Assembly: GCA_964569425.1 (NCBI GenBank)
Contig: CAZMVD010000019.1
Coordinates: forward strand, 1-51,267
Direction of reading: 5' to 3'
DNA: 51,267 nucleotides
From: JACQXM01 sp964569425
GTDB taxonomy: Bacteria; Planctomycetota; Phycisphaerae; UBA1845
Under the pieces are notes generated by a model that was given only the letters and a program-made list of their open reading frames with translations, was not told the DNA's origin and did not search any database. Of this stretch, positions 32,910-41,972 are shown piece after piece. The first letter of the stretch is position 1; every line of letters begins with the position of its first letter. Both the position numbers and the translations under genes were made by a program.

Positions 32910-33953
32910 CTAACAACCGTGTTCTTCGACCAGCTTCTCCGCTGTTTCGGGATCGATGCGTCCTGACTCGTTCAAATCGTTCGCCTTCTGGAAAGCGCGG
33001 ATGGCATTCTCCGTCTTCGGGCCCAGAATGCCGTCGAGCGGTCCGGGATCAAACCCGAGGTTGAACAGCCGCTGCTGCGCGCCGCGCACGTCACGGATCG
33101 GATCCACCTGCCCGAGCTTGAGCTCGTACATGTCCTGCGAATCCGGGTCATTGCCGACTTTGAGAATGCCGCGCGTAGCGTTGGGCGGAATGGGATGCTC
33201 CAGCTTGCCCTCCGCGTCCGTGTGCCCCTCAAATTCCTCTTTGCCGATCACCAGCACGTACTTCTCATTGGCGCGCGGCTCGTCATCCGCCAGCAGTTGC
33301 AGGCGCAGCACCGCCGGTTGACCCAGCAACCGGAACCGGTGCCGTTCTTCGCTGGCGCCCGATTCTTCCTTGGTCTCTTTGGCCCGAATATGCACCTTGT
33401 CACCGGGCTTGAGCACGTTGGGATCGCCGCGGCGCTCTTTCAGTTCCTGATTCTTGGGGTCGTTCCAGATCGTCTCCCAGTGGACGCCCGCTTTCTTGGC
33501 GATGCTCGACATACAGTCGCCCGCCTTGACGATGTAGTCGCCCTCGCCGACGGTTTCCTCTTCCTCCTGCGGCGCCTCGGGCACGTACACCGCATCGCCG
33601 GGCTCAATCGCGTCCATGCTGCCGCGCTCCTCGCGCAGCTGCTTGTTCAGCGGGTGGCTCCAGATGTCCTCCTTGGTAATGCCGCGCTGCTGGGCGATGT
33701 CCGCCAGCTTCTGCTCGGAATCGACCGGCAGGAACTCGCCGGACTTGGCCTTGCCATAGGCCTCCTGGCCGGTCTTCTTGGCGTCCTGGTACTTCTGTTG
33801 CGCGTCGCCTGCCGCCTTCTGGGCCTGATCGGCTTTCTCCTTCGCCTGGCCGGCGGTTTCTTTGGCCTTCTCTGCCTTGGCCTTAGCCTCGGCCATGAGC
33901 TTCTCGGCCTTCTGCTTTCGCGCTCCGCCGGGAATATTGGGTATGTTGACCAT
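32910..33953 (-). CDS. LysM and peptidoglycan-binding protein with Lys/Ala coiled coil
   Basis: 347 residues from MVNIPNIPGG (AAAGGCG upstream). Residues 10-70 are a Lys/Ala/Glu coiled coil. Two LysM-like units are at about 80-125 (LADIAQQRGITKEDIW ... GDAVYVP) and 139-190 (DYIVKAGDCMSSIAKKAG ... LKPGDKVHI). A beta-module is at 214-266, then a PG_binding_1 domain at 289-345. There is no signal peptide. Such multi-module proteins near vgrG genes are thought to bind peptidoglycan and may be carried on the spike. The 122-base gap before the downstream HEAT gene shows nothing else. Confidence 0.8.
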   Translation of the reverse strand: MVNIPNIPGGARKQKAEKLMAEAKAKAEKAKETAGQAKEKADQAQKAAGDAQQKYQDAKKTGQEAYGKAKSGEFLPVDSEQKLADIAQQRGITKEDIWSHPLNKQLREERGSMDAIEPGDAVYVPEAPQEEEETVGEGDYIVKAGDCMSSIAKKAGVHWETIWNDPKNQELKERRGDPNVLKPGDKVHIRAKETKEESGASEERHRFRLLGQPAVLRLQLLADDEPRANEKYVLVIGKEEFEGHTDAEGKLEHPIPPNATRGILKVGNDPDSQDMYELKLGQVDPIRDVRGAQQRLFNLGFDPGPLDGILGPKTENAIRAFQKANDLNESGRIDPETAEKLVEEHGC

Positions 33954-34074
33954 CAGAACGCGCCTTTCGCTCCTGCCACGATCACGATCTCGACCGCCAA
34001 ACCCGGCCTGCCGAAACCGTGACAAATTCGCCCGGGTCCCTCCCACGGCAACCAATGCCGACCGAGGCAACCGT

Positions 34075-34956
34075 CTACGGCAACTCCTCCACGTACGTTT
34101 TGACCTCGCCCAACTGGTCTCTGGTGTAATTGGCCCGCGGATTCACCGGAAAACTGAACCGCTTGCTGGAAATATCCGCGATCAGGTTCAGCGCGATATC
34201 GCAGGCCCGCAGATCGACGTCGCGCCCATGCGGCCCCAGGTAGCGCAGCTTGGTTTCGTCCAGCAGGATCGGCCCCAGCGGCTTGAGCAGCCACGACTGA
34301 TGAATGTACTCCGCGTGCTTCAGGAAGCGGTCACGCGACTTGCCTGACGAGCTGTGCAACATCTGCGTAAACTGAATCTGCGCATCTTCGTGGCCCAGCC
34401 GCGCAAGACCCACCACCAGTCCTTCGAGGGCGTCCGCATCGGTCTCCTTGCTCCAGCGATCCAGCAGCGGCGTGGTGTCCGTAATGCGTTCGTCGTTCCG
34501 CGCCACGATCATCGGAATGTGGTGCTTGACCATCGGATCACTGCTTTGATCGTACACCTCCATCAGCCGCGGATAGAGCGCCGGATCAGGATGCTGGTGC
34601 AGCGCGCGGATCGCCGTGGTGCGCACCTGTGCATCGGGGTCCAGCAGCATGGGCACCAGGGCGGTCCCCGCCTCCGCGCCGCCGGCCGATTCCAGGCATG
34701 CCACGGAAAGGATGCGAACCTTGCGATCCTCGTGCCGCAGCAGTTCGCGAATCTCACGAGTCACGGTGTCGCCCTGGCCGCGCGCAGATTCTGCGGCGTT
34801 CCAGTCACCCGCGAGTATGGCGTCGTGTATGGTGGTCGTCATGGCTTTTTTTCCCGGAGTCGATGCCTCCGTTGGTTCGTCAACCGCCGCTCGCGGCACG
34901 GCGCAGGCCAGCACCGCGAAACCCAGGACCGCGCCGACGAGTGCCGTTCGCCGCAT
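34075..34956 (-). CDS. HEAT-repeat lipoprotein, possible immunity protein
   Basis: 293 residues from the ATG at 34956 with CAGGAG upstream. The signal ends AVLAC, so Cys18 is a probable lipid anchor. The mature part has HEAT-like helical repeats: RHEDRKVRILSVACLESAGG, PMLLDPDAQVRTTAIRALHQHPD and further pairs. The gene begins only 11 bases after the stop of the metalloprotease gene. A secreted-protease gene followed by an exported lipoprotein is a common layout for T6SS effector and immunity pairs. That role is inferred from position. Confidence 0.75.
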   Translation of the reverse strand: MRRTALVGAVLGFAVLACAVPRAAVDEPTEASTPGKKAMTTTIHDAILAGDWNAAESARGQGDTVTREIRELLRHEDRKVRILSVACLESAGGAEAGTALVPMLLDPDAQVRTTAIRALHQHPDPALYPRLMEVYDQSSDPMVKHHIPMIVARNDERITDTTPLLDRWSKETDADALEGLVVGLARLGHEDAQIQFTQMLHSSSGKSRDRFLKHAEYIHQSWLLKPLGPILLDETKLRYLGPHGRDVDLRACDIALNLIADISSKRFSFPVNPRANYTRDQLGEVKTYVEELP

Positions 34957-34967
34957 TCGCGCTCCTG

Positions 34968-36152
34968 TCAGAAAGAAGTCAGGTTGCCCAACGCGCGGGC
35001 GCATTCGCCATCGGTGGTCCTCTGCGTCAAATCCTTCATGGTAATCATTGCCCCTCGCAGCGCGTTGTTGTTCGCTCCGACGCGAATCGTGCCATAGCCC
35101 ACCACACGCTGCGTCGTGTCCGGATCGCCCCAGTTCGCCCAATACATCAGGCAGCGCCGCGTCCACGTATCGCGCACTCTCGCCTGGTCGCTCGCCGGAC
35201 TGTTCGAGTGCACGTTCTCGCTGTGGCTCAAGCCCAGAAAATGGCCGATCTCATGCGCCAGATCGTTGGCCGCAAAAGGCGTGGTGTGCGCGATCCCCCC
35301 TCCGATCTCCGTTTCGTCCGCCAAAATAATGCCCGTACGCGAGAAACCGTCCGATGCCGCCGTGGCCGGACTGATGCCCAGACCCAGCGTGCCGCCGACG
35401 AATCGGTGAATGAAGAACGCGTTGATGACCCCCGCGGTCGCCACACCGTTGCTCAACACCGTGTCCGCCTCACCCGGCCAGGTTCCCAGGTCGATGTGCC
35501 CGGCACGGCCGAGGGCCACCGTGATGTTCTGCGTCGCCGCCGCCCACGACCCTCCGCTGTGCGGGACGAATTCCAGCCCGCACGGCCGCCAGATCGCGTT
35601 GACGACGCGCATGATCGCATCCACATTGGCCACGCTGGCCCGCGCCGGGCGCGGCATAGGACCCGAATTGGCCTCGATCGTCACGTTATGCGGGCGAACC
35701 GGGATGGAGTGCAACGGATGCCATACCCAGATGGTCGCCTGGTGGATGATCGGCCCGGAAGGCGGCGACGACCCGTTGGAAGCGAAACGAACTTCCAATT
35801 CAGCCGTGCGCGGCGTCGGGTGTGCGCCCCCGCCGGCGCCGGTAATCTGAATGTCCATTACCTGCGTCGATGGTAGAAGGTTGCCCGTCGCCGGCGACGC
35901 CACCGTGAACACCGACGTATCGCTGCTGGTCACGAATAGCGGCGCGGCGTTCTCGACCATTTCGCGCCGCAAACGCACGGTCACCGTATCTCCTTGCACC
36001 ATGCCGAAAATGGGACCCCGCTCCGGCGCCGCATAGCCCCGATCGTCGGGTTGGGGACACGTGATATCCGGATCGCCGGTGGCGGCGCGCTCGAAACGCA
36101 CCAATACGACGCGGCGCCATTTCTTTGGATGTACTTGCAGTGCGATGGCCAT
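34968..36152 (-). CDS. Metzincin-like zinc metalloprotease, candidate T6SS effector
   Basis: 394 residues from the ATG at 36152 (GGAG 9 bases upstream); a TTG at 36158 is an alternative. The motif HEIGHFLGLSH gives the full HExxHxxGxxH zinc signature (His300, Glu301, His304, His310), and RRCLMYW about 35 residues later may be the Met-turn. Residues 1-160 form a beta-rich N-terminal region of unknown function. No signal peptide is seen. It is the first gene after vgrG, the usual place for an effector, and is followed by a lipoprotein gene. The target protein is unknown. Confidence 0.8.
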   Translation of the reverse strand: MAIALQVHPKKWRRVVLVRFERAATGDPDITCPQPDDRGYAAPERGPIFGMVQGDTVTVRLRREMVENAAPLFVTSSDTSVFTVASPATGNLLPSTQVMDIQITGAGGGAHPTPRTAELEVRFASNGSSPPSGPIIHQATIWVWHPLHSIPVRPHNVTIEANSGPMPRPARASVANVDAIMRVVNAIWRPCGLEFVPHSGGSWAAATQNITVALGRAGHIDLGTWPGEADTVLSNGVATAGVINAFFIHRFVGGTLGLGISPATAASDGFSRTGIILADETEIGGGIAHTTPFAANDLAHEIGHFLGLSHSENVHSNSPASDQARVRDTWTRRCLMYWANWGDPDTTQRVVGYGTIRVGANNNALRGAMITMKDLTQRTTDGECARALGNLTSF

Positions 36153-36247
36153 ACTCAACCGCTCCAGGCGTTGCCCTGATGCGCCCCTTGTTCTTTTCTT
36201 AGGTGGAGGCGAATCAACCCTCCCACCACCGAACCATCCACCCTTTG

Positions 36248-39016
36248 CTACCCCTTGCGGTACGGGTTTTTGCGCGAAGGCGGCGCCGGCGCCGAACTCT
36301 GTGCTGCCGCTCCCCCATCGCCCGGACCCACACCTGCGGGATTCTGACTCTCCTGCGGCGATTCCGCCGGTTCCGTCTCATCCTCGGCGTTTTCGTCTTC
36401 GGACGCCGAACCACCCGACGAACCGTCGCCTTCCGGCGGCGGGCTCTTGCCCACGTTGCCGCCCGAAGACGGCGGCGGCGCGCCGGAATCGCGTATCCAC
36501 GTCTCACCGTCCAGATTGGGGAACGAAATCTGGCAAGTCCCCGGCTGCGACAACGCCACGTGCGCCAGACCCTCCTTGTTCAGCGCGCCGCGCACTTCCT
36601 TGCCGTCCGGTGTCTTCACCAGGTATTGCTCCCCGGGAACCGGACCGCCCAACTCGTCCACCAGTTGGATTTCAATCCAGGAAGTCTGTTCCTCGACCTC
36701 CTCGTCTTCGAACTTATATCCCTCGATATCCGCCCCCACCTCGCTGGTGACGAGTTGCCCGCCGCCGCTGTAGGTCACGTCCTGCCCCGGCTCGACCGTA
36801 TCCGCACACACCGGCTCCTCCGGCTCGTTCAGCGATACCGCCGATCCGCTGCCCGCCGACCCGCCGCTGTTCAGGTTGATCTTCGTGCCCATCACCGCAA
36901 CACCCGAAGAGTCGATGTGCACGAAGTTGCCGCCGACTTTCAACGTCAGCGCCGAAGCCGCCTCGATCACCACGCTCCCGGCACACTTCATGTAGTAATT
37001 GCCGCAAATCTCATCGCTGCGGTTGCCGGAAACTTTCTCGCCCACGTCGCCGGCTACCTCCAGCGATTTCTTGCCGCCGATCTTCTCGTTGACGTCCAGC
37101 GTCACCTCGCAGTGGCGGTCCTTCTTGATCAGCTCGAACTGCTTTTCCGCCACCGTCAGGTGATAATCGTGGCCGACGGTTTCCACCCGGTCGTTGTTGG
37201 TGTGGAGGTGAAAGTCCCTCTGCGCGTAAAGCAGTAGCTGCTCGCTGTCCTTCAGGTCTTCAAAGCGGATTTCATTCGTGCCGCCGCCGCCCTGACTGCT
37301 GCGCGTCTTGATCACGCTCTTGGTCTTTTCATCAGGCAGCTTGTAAGGCGGCATGTGGTCGGCGTTGAACACCCGGCCCACAATGATCGGTTTGTCCGGG
37401 TCTCCCTCTAGAAAATCGACGATTACCTCCTGCCCGACCCGTGGCAGGAACATCATCCCATACTGCCCGCCCGCAAAGCCCTGACTCACCCGGATCCAGC
37501 ACGACGAGTTCTCGTTGAATTCCCCCTCCCGGTCCCAGTTGAACTGTGCCTTCACCCGCCCATACTCGTCAGTGTGGATCTCTTCGCCCGACGGGCCCAC
37601 CACGCGCGCCGTTTGCGTGCCGCGCATGACCGGCCATGGGGTGATGCGCGGCGGGCGATAGTGCGCCGTCGACGGGATGCACTCAAAGCGACACTCGTAA
37701 ATGGGCGATTCCGGCCCCGGCGCCACGCCGCGCGCGGCGTCTTCAATCAGGTTGGCAATCGACAGCGCCTCCAACGGATCGCCGCCGGATGCGATCGCCG
37801 TGCTCGCCACGTCCCGGCACACCTGCCCGGCGTGGTAAAGCCACGTGGTCAACGCCCGATGCGCTGTGACGTCGCCGCCAGAATCCCGCGCCGAAAGCTG
37901 CAGCACCGCCTCGGCAATACCGCGAACGCCCTGATCAGCGTTCTGCCGCGCCCGCAACAACGCCTGGTGCGCATCGGCCGAAAGCCACGGGGCGCGCCCG
38001 CTCTGCCCGCTGGCCGTGCGCGTCACCGATTGCCGACCCTGGTGCGTCACCGAGGTCACCAGGTATCGGCCGTTGAAGCTAGCGGCCTTGTGCTCCGAGA
38101 GTTCGAACGTTTTCCCGGGGGAAAGACGGTAACAGTTGGAAGCGCCGACGCCTACGATGCGCGAGCACTCGAACTCCTCCGCCCGGACGGTCGCAAGCGT
38201 CTGGCCCAATTGCTGTTCGCTGTACTCGCCAGGATAATCGCTAAACTCCAGACCCGGATCGCGCCCCGAATCCCCCTTGGTCTCCAGGTTGAGCGACGGG
38301 TTTTCAAAGCTGAAATCGCGCAGCACCACCGCGCCGGGGCGCACCGCCTGCCCCAGCCGGAAGCGAAACACGTGGTCGCCCTGCACGTTCATGCCCGAGG
38401 GCGGCTGATAGGGAAGCGCCCCCTCGCCCTCGATCGCGGCGTATTCCGTGGCATCGCTGGCGACAAAGGTATGACCCTCAAGCGTCTGCTCGAAGTACCA
38501 CCAGATGCCTTCCTCCTCCATCAGCCGGCAGATGAAGTTGAAATCGGTCTCGCGGTACTGCACGCAGTATTCGCGCGACTGCGGGGCGCTGATCCCTTCG
38601 AGGTCCACGCGGTCCGTGGGAACGCCCGCCTTGGTCAGCACGTCGTTGATGATCTCTTTGGTGGTCTGGCCCTGGAAAATGCGCGAGTTGTACCGGTGCG
38701 TGAGCATCCAGATTGACGGCACCAGTTCCGCCCGAAAGTAGAGCTGATCGGCCGTCTCGCCCGTCAACTCGAACCGGCTCACCACGCCGTGGAAATAGCG
38801 CGCCCCGCCCGGCGCGTAAATGCTGAGCACCGCCGGCTTGCCCACGATGTCATCGAACGCAAACGCCTCGTCCGCGGAGGCCAGCTCGATCTCAAAACGA
38901 TACAGCCGGCTGAGCCCTTCCGAACCACGATAGCGCATGACCTGAAAGCGGTCGACGTCCCCGCCGTCCACCTGAAAGGCAAGCTGCGCTTTGCTGTAAT
39001 CGCGCATCAAGGCCAT
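36248..39016 (-). CDS. tssI: VgrG spike protein (TssI) with inserted helical segment and long C-terminal extension
   Basis: 922 residues, GGAGAG before the ATG. gp27-like part 1-325 (FQVMRYRG, YRETDFNFICRLMEEEGIW), gp5 OB-fold 455-555 (RVVGPSGEEIHTDEYGRVKAQF, WDREG, PRVGQEVIVDFLEGDPDKPI), and a beta-helix needle to about 720 (VETVGHDYHLTVAEKQFELI, DVNEKIGGKKSLEVAGD). Two additions stand out. One is a mostly helical insert of about 110 residues (330-438) between the gp27 and gp5 parts. The other is a C-terminal tail (720-922) with a beta-module (779-842) and a Ser/Pro/Glu-rich end. It forms the trimeric puncturing spike. Confidence 0.95.
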   Translation of the reverse strand: MALMRDYSKAQLAFQVDGGDVDRFQVMRYRGSEGLSRLYRFEIELASADEAFAFDDIVGKPAVLSIYAPGGARYFHGVVSRFELTGETADQLYFRAELVPSIWMLTHRYNSRIFQGQTTKEIINDVLTKAGVPTDRVDLEGISAPQSREYCVQYRETDFNFICRLMEEEGIWWYFEQTLEGHTFVASDATEYAAIEGEGALPYQPPSGMNVQGDHVFRFRLGQAVRPGAVVLRDFSFENPSLNLETKGDSGRDPGLEFSDYPGEYSEQQLGQTLATVRAEEFECSRIVGVGASNCYRLSPGKTFELSEHKAASFNGRYLVTSVTHQGRQSVTRTASGQSGRAPWLSADAHQALLRARQNADQGVRGIAEAVLQLSARDSGGDVTAHRALTTWLYHAGQVCRDVASTAIASGGDPLEALSIANLIEDAARGVAPGPESPIYECRFECIPSTAHYRPPRITPWPVMRGTQTARVVGPSGEEIHTDEYGRVKAQFNWDREGEFNENSSCWIRVSQGFAGGQYGMMFLPRVGQEVIVDFLEGDPDKPIIVGRVFNADHMPPYKLPDEKTKSVIKTRSSQGGGGTNEIRFEDLKDSEQLLLYAQRDFHLHTNNDRVETVGHDYHLTVAEKQFELIKKDRHCEVTLDVNEKIGGKKSLEVAGDVGEKVSGNRSDEICGNYYMKCAGSVVIEAASALTLKVGGNFVHIDSSGVAVMGTKINLNSGGSAGSGSAVSLNEPEEPVCADTVEPGQDVTYSGGGQLVTSEVGADIEGYKFEDEEVEEQTSWIEIQLVDELGGPVPGEQYLVKTPDGKEVRGALNKEGLAHVALSQPGTCQISFPNLDGETWIRDSGAPPPSSGGNVGKSPPPEGDGSSGGSASEDENAEDETEPAESPQESQNPAGVGPGDGGAAAQSSAPAPPSRKNPYRKG

Positions 39017-39086
39017 GGTCTACTCTCCACGCTCCACCGCCGCCGGCGACTGGGCGCCGGCTTCACACGCATTTACCGCCGACGGC

Positions 39087-41798
39087 CTAGGCCTCTGAGA
39101 AGGCATAGGTGAATTCTCCATTCTCGGCCACGCCCATGCGCAGTTGCTTGGGCATGGTCTCGCCGGACATACACTCCAGCAGCCGCCGCGACATTTGCGG
39201 CATGATCGCCTGATCCAGTACGTGGTCGATGGCCCGAGCGCCCACATCCACCTGCGTGCAGCGCGAAGCGATTTGCGTGTACACCGCGTCATCGACCGCC
39301 AGCGCGATCCGGTGCGTCTCTTTGAGCCGCCGACCGATTTTGCCCACTTTCATCTTCGAGATGTTCCGCAGCACGTCCGTTTTGAGCGTCAGGAACGGAA
39401 TCACCGTCATTCGCGCCACCAGCGCCGGCTTGAAGTGCTCGCGCAGATGCGGGTAAATCCCCTCCTTCAGTTCGTCCGGGTTGATCTCCTCGCCCGACTC
39501 GCACATCGATTGAATCACGTCGGTGCCCAGGTTGCTGGTCATCACCACCACCGTGTTTCGGAAGTTGATGACCCGCCCCTCTCCGTCGGCCAGCGAACCC
39601 TTGTCAAAAACCTGGTAGAACAAGTTCATCACATCGGGGTGCGCCTTCTCGACTTCGTCCAGCAACACCACTGAATACGGATGCTGCCGAACCGCCTCGG
39701 TCAGCACGCCGCCCTCGCCATAACCCACATAGCCCGGCGGCGAGCCCTTCAACTGCGAAACGGTGTGCTTCTCCATGAACTCCGACATATTGATCGTGGT
39801 CAGGAATCGGTCGCCGCCGAACAGCAGATGCGCGATCGCCAGCGCCAACTCCGTCTTGCCCACGCCGCTGGGCCCCACGCACAGAAACACGCCCATCGGC
39901 TGGTCCGGATTGCCCAGCCCGGCGCGCGACGTGCGCAGCTTCTCGGAGATGATCTTCAACGCGTGATCCTGCCCCACCACCCGCTCGCGCAGCCGATCCT
40001 CCATTTGCAGCACCGCCGCGATTTCATCCTTGACCATGCTGCCCACGGGAATGCCCGTCCAGTCCGAAACCACCGCCGCCACCGCCGATCCGTCCACGTG
40101 CGGATGCAGCATCGGCTGATCGCCCTGCAGCTTGCGCAGCGCCTTCATCGCCTCATCGATCTGTTTGCGCACCGCCTGCTCATCGGCGGAGGCAGCGCCC
40201 TTCTTCTTTTCGGGTTCGGCCGCCGCCTTCGCCTCTGTGGACGCCTGCCCGTTGCCCCCGGCATCCGCCGCCGGCGCGGCGAACGCCCGCAGTTGCGCGC
40301 GCAATTCAATGACCTTGTTTACCGCCTCCTGCTCGGCCTTCCACTTGGCTTCCAGCTTCTCGCGCTTCTCCAGCACGTTCGTCCGCGTCTGCTCCAGCTC
40401 CGCGACCTTGGCCTCGTCCACGTTCATTCCGCTGGCCAGGTCGCGCTGCATCGCCGTGAACGCCGTGTCCAGGTGGCTGAGCTGGCGATCCAGATCCTCC
40501 AACGCCCCCGGCCGCGTGCTCAGCCCCACCGCCACCCGCGCCGCCGAAGTATCCAGCAGGTCCACCGCCTTGTCCGGCAGGAACCGCCCGCTGATGTAGC
40601 GGCTGGATAACTGGACGGCAGCGCTGATCGCCTCGTCGAGCATCACCACCTTGTGGTGCTTCTCATACTTGTCCTTGAGCCCGCGCAGCATGACCACCGC
40701 GGCGTCGATGCTCGGCTCATCGCAGCGCACCAGTTGAAAGCGGCGCTCCAGCGCCGCGTCTTTCTCGAAGTACTTCTTGTATTCGGCCCACGTGGTCGCC
40801 GCGACAGTGCGCAGCTCACCCCGCGCCAGCGCCGGCTTGAGCAGGTTGGCGGCATCCGAACCGCCCGCCGTGCCCCCCGCGCCGATCAGCGTGTGCGCCT
40901 CATCGATGAACGTGATCACCGGTTCCGGGCTGGCCTTGATTTCCTTAATGACGTTCTTCAGCCGATTCTCGAACTCGCCCTTTACCCCTGCCCCCGCCTG
41001 GAGCAGACCCAAGTCCAGCGAGATCAGCTTGACCCCCTTGAGCGCCGGGGGAACGTCGCCCTCCACGATGCGCAGTGCCAACCCCTCGACAATCGCTGTC
41101 TTGCCCGTGCCCGGCTCGCCCACCAGAATGGGGTTGTTCTTCCGCCGCCGCGCGAAAATGTCGATCATCTGCCGGATTTCGTGATCGCGCCCGAACACCG
41201 GATCGATCTTTCCGGCCGCCGCCTTCGCCGTCACGTCCACCGTGAACTGTGCCAGCGCCCCCCCGTCGCCCGCCGGACCGCCGGGCACAGCTTCACCGCC
41301 CGCTGCCGCACCCGCCTCGGACGAACCCAGCACGATCTGGTGGAAATGCTCCCGAATCTGGTCCACGTCGATGCGGTCGAACTCCGGGGTCATCTCGCCC
41401 ACGCGAACATGCCCGGGGTTCATCGCCATCGCCAGAATGAGCAATCCGGTACGTATCTCCGAGAAGCCGAATTCGTCCGCCAGCACCGCGGCCGACTGAA
41501 ACAGTTCGACGATCTTGGGCGACAGCGCCGGCTTGCCATGATGACCGGCGGGCAGTTCCTCCAATATCCGCTGCAACGCCCGCCGAATCTGTCCGCGATC
41601 CACCTTGAAGGTATTGAAAATCTGGGTCACGTCGCCTGCGGTATCGTCCAGCATGCGCAGCAGCAGGTGCTCCGGCAGAATCTCGAAGTGCATGCGCGAC
41701 TGGCACAGCGTCGTGGCGCCCTGAAAACTGCGAATGCAATGCGCATCGAAACGCTGAATAAGCTTGCGAAGGTCTTCCGCTCGGGGAGTTGTGGTCAT
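39087..41798 (-). CDS. clpV: T6SS sheath-recycling AAA+ ATPase ClpV (TssH)
   Basis: 903 residues from MTTTPRAEDL. An N-terminal ClpN domain is at 1-155. The first AAA+ module has Walker A GEPGTGKT (227-234) and FIDEAH. A coiled-coil middle domain follows (about 430-560) with an extra Ala/Gly/Lys-rich stretch at 505-540. The second AAA+ module has Walker A GPSGVGKT (642-649), the pore segment GSPPGYVGYGEGG and LLDEVEKAH. It disassembles contracted TssBC sheaths. Its presence indicates a full contractile system rather than loose VgrG islands. It lies between tssG and vgrG. Confidence 0.95.
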   Translation of the reverse strand: MTTTPRAEDLRKLIQRFDAHCIRSFQGATTLCQSRMHFEILPEHLLLRMLDDTAGDVTQIFNTFKVDRGQIRRALQRILEELPAGHHGKPALSPKIVELFQSAAVLADEFGFSEIRTGLLILAMAMNPGHVRVGEMTPEFDRIDVDQIREHFHQIVLGSSEAGAAAGGEAVPGGPAGDGGALAQFTVDVTAKAAAGKIDPVFGRDHEIRQMIDIFARRRKNNPILVGEPGTGKTAIVEGLALRIVEGDVPPALKGVKLISLDLGLLQAGAGVKGEFENRLKNVIKEIKASPEPVITFIDEAHTLIGAGGTAGGSDAANLLKPALARGELRTVAATTWAEYKKYFEKDAALERRFQLVRCDEPSIDAAVVMLRGLKDKYEKHHKVVMLDEAISAAVQLSSRYISGRFLPDKAVDLLDTSAARVAVGLSTRPGALEDLDRQLSHLDTAFTAMQRDLASGMNVDEAKVAELEQTRTNVLEKREKLEAKWKAEQEAVNKVIELRAQLRAFAAPAADAGGNGQASTEAKAAAEPEKKKGAASADEQAVRKQIDEAMKALRKLQGDQPMLHPHVDGSAVAAVVSDWTGIPVGSMVKDEIAAVLQMEDRLRERVVGQDHALKIISEKLRTSRAGLGNPDQPMGVFLCVGPSGVGKTELALAIAHLLFGGDRFLTTINMSEFMEKHTVSQLKGSPPGYVGYGEGGVLTEAVRQHPYSVVLLDEVEKAHPDVMNLFYQVFDKGSLADGEGRVINFRNTVVVMTSNLGTDVIQSMCESGEEINPDELKEGIYPHLREHFKPALVARMTVIPFLTLKTDVLRNISKMKVGKIGRRLKETHRIALAVDDAVYTQIASRCTQVDVGARAIDHVLDQAIMPQMSRRLLECMSGETMPKQLRMGVAENGEFTYAFSEA

Positions 41799-41972
41799 AA
41801 TCGTCGCTTTCCGTACGTCTGAGCGGCTCTCGCACTCCGGCACCGCGCCGTCGCGCTAATCCGCCCGCCTGTCAGACCGGGCGACCAAGGTAAAAGGCGC
41901 CCCTGCCTTAGGCAACTGCCCCCCGTGCTCCCTGCCCCGACCGGGGCACGCCGCCACACTTCCTGCACACCG

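Noticed and set aside
39681..41822. Long plus-strand frames across clpV
   Set aside because: Antisense to a well-conserved ClpV; composition is typical of GC-driven shadow frames.
41933..41948. TGCCCC-gacc-GGGGCA hairpin between tssG and clpV
   Set aside because: Only 6 bp with no T-run; such GC hairpins arise often by chance here.
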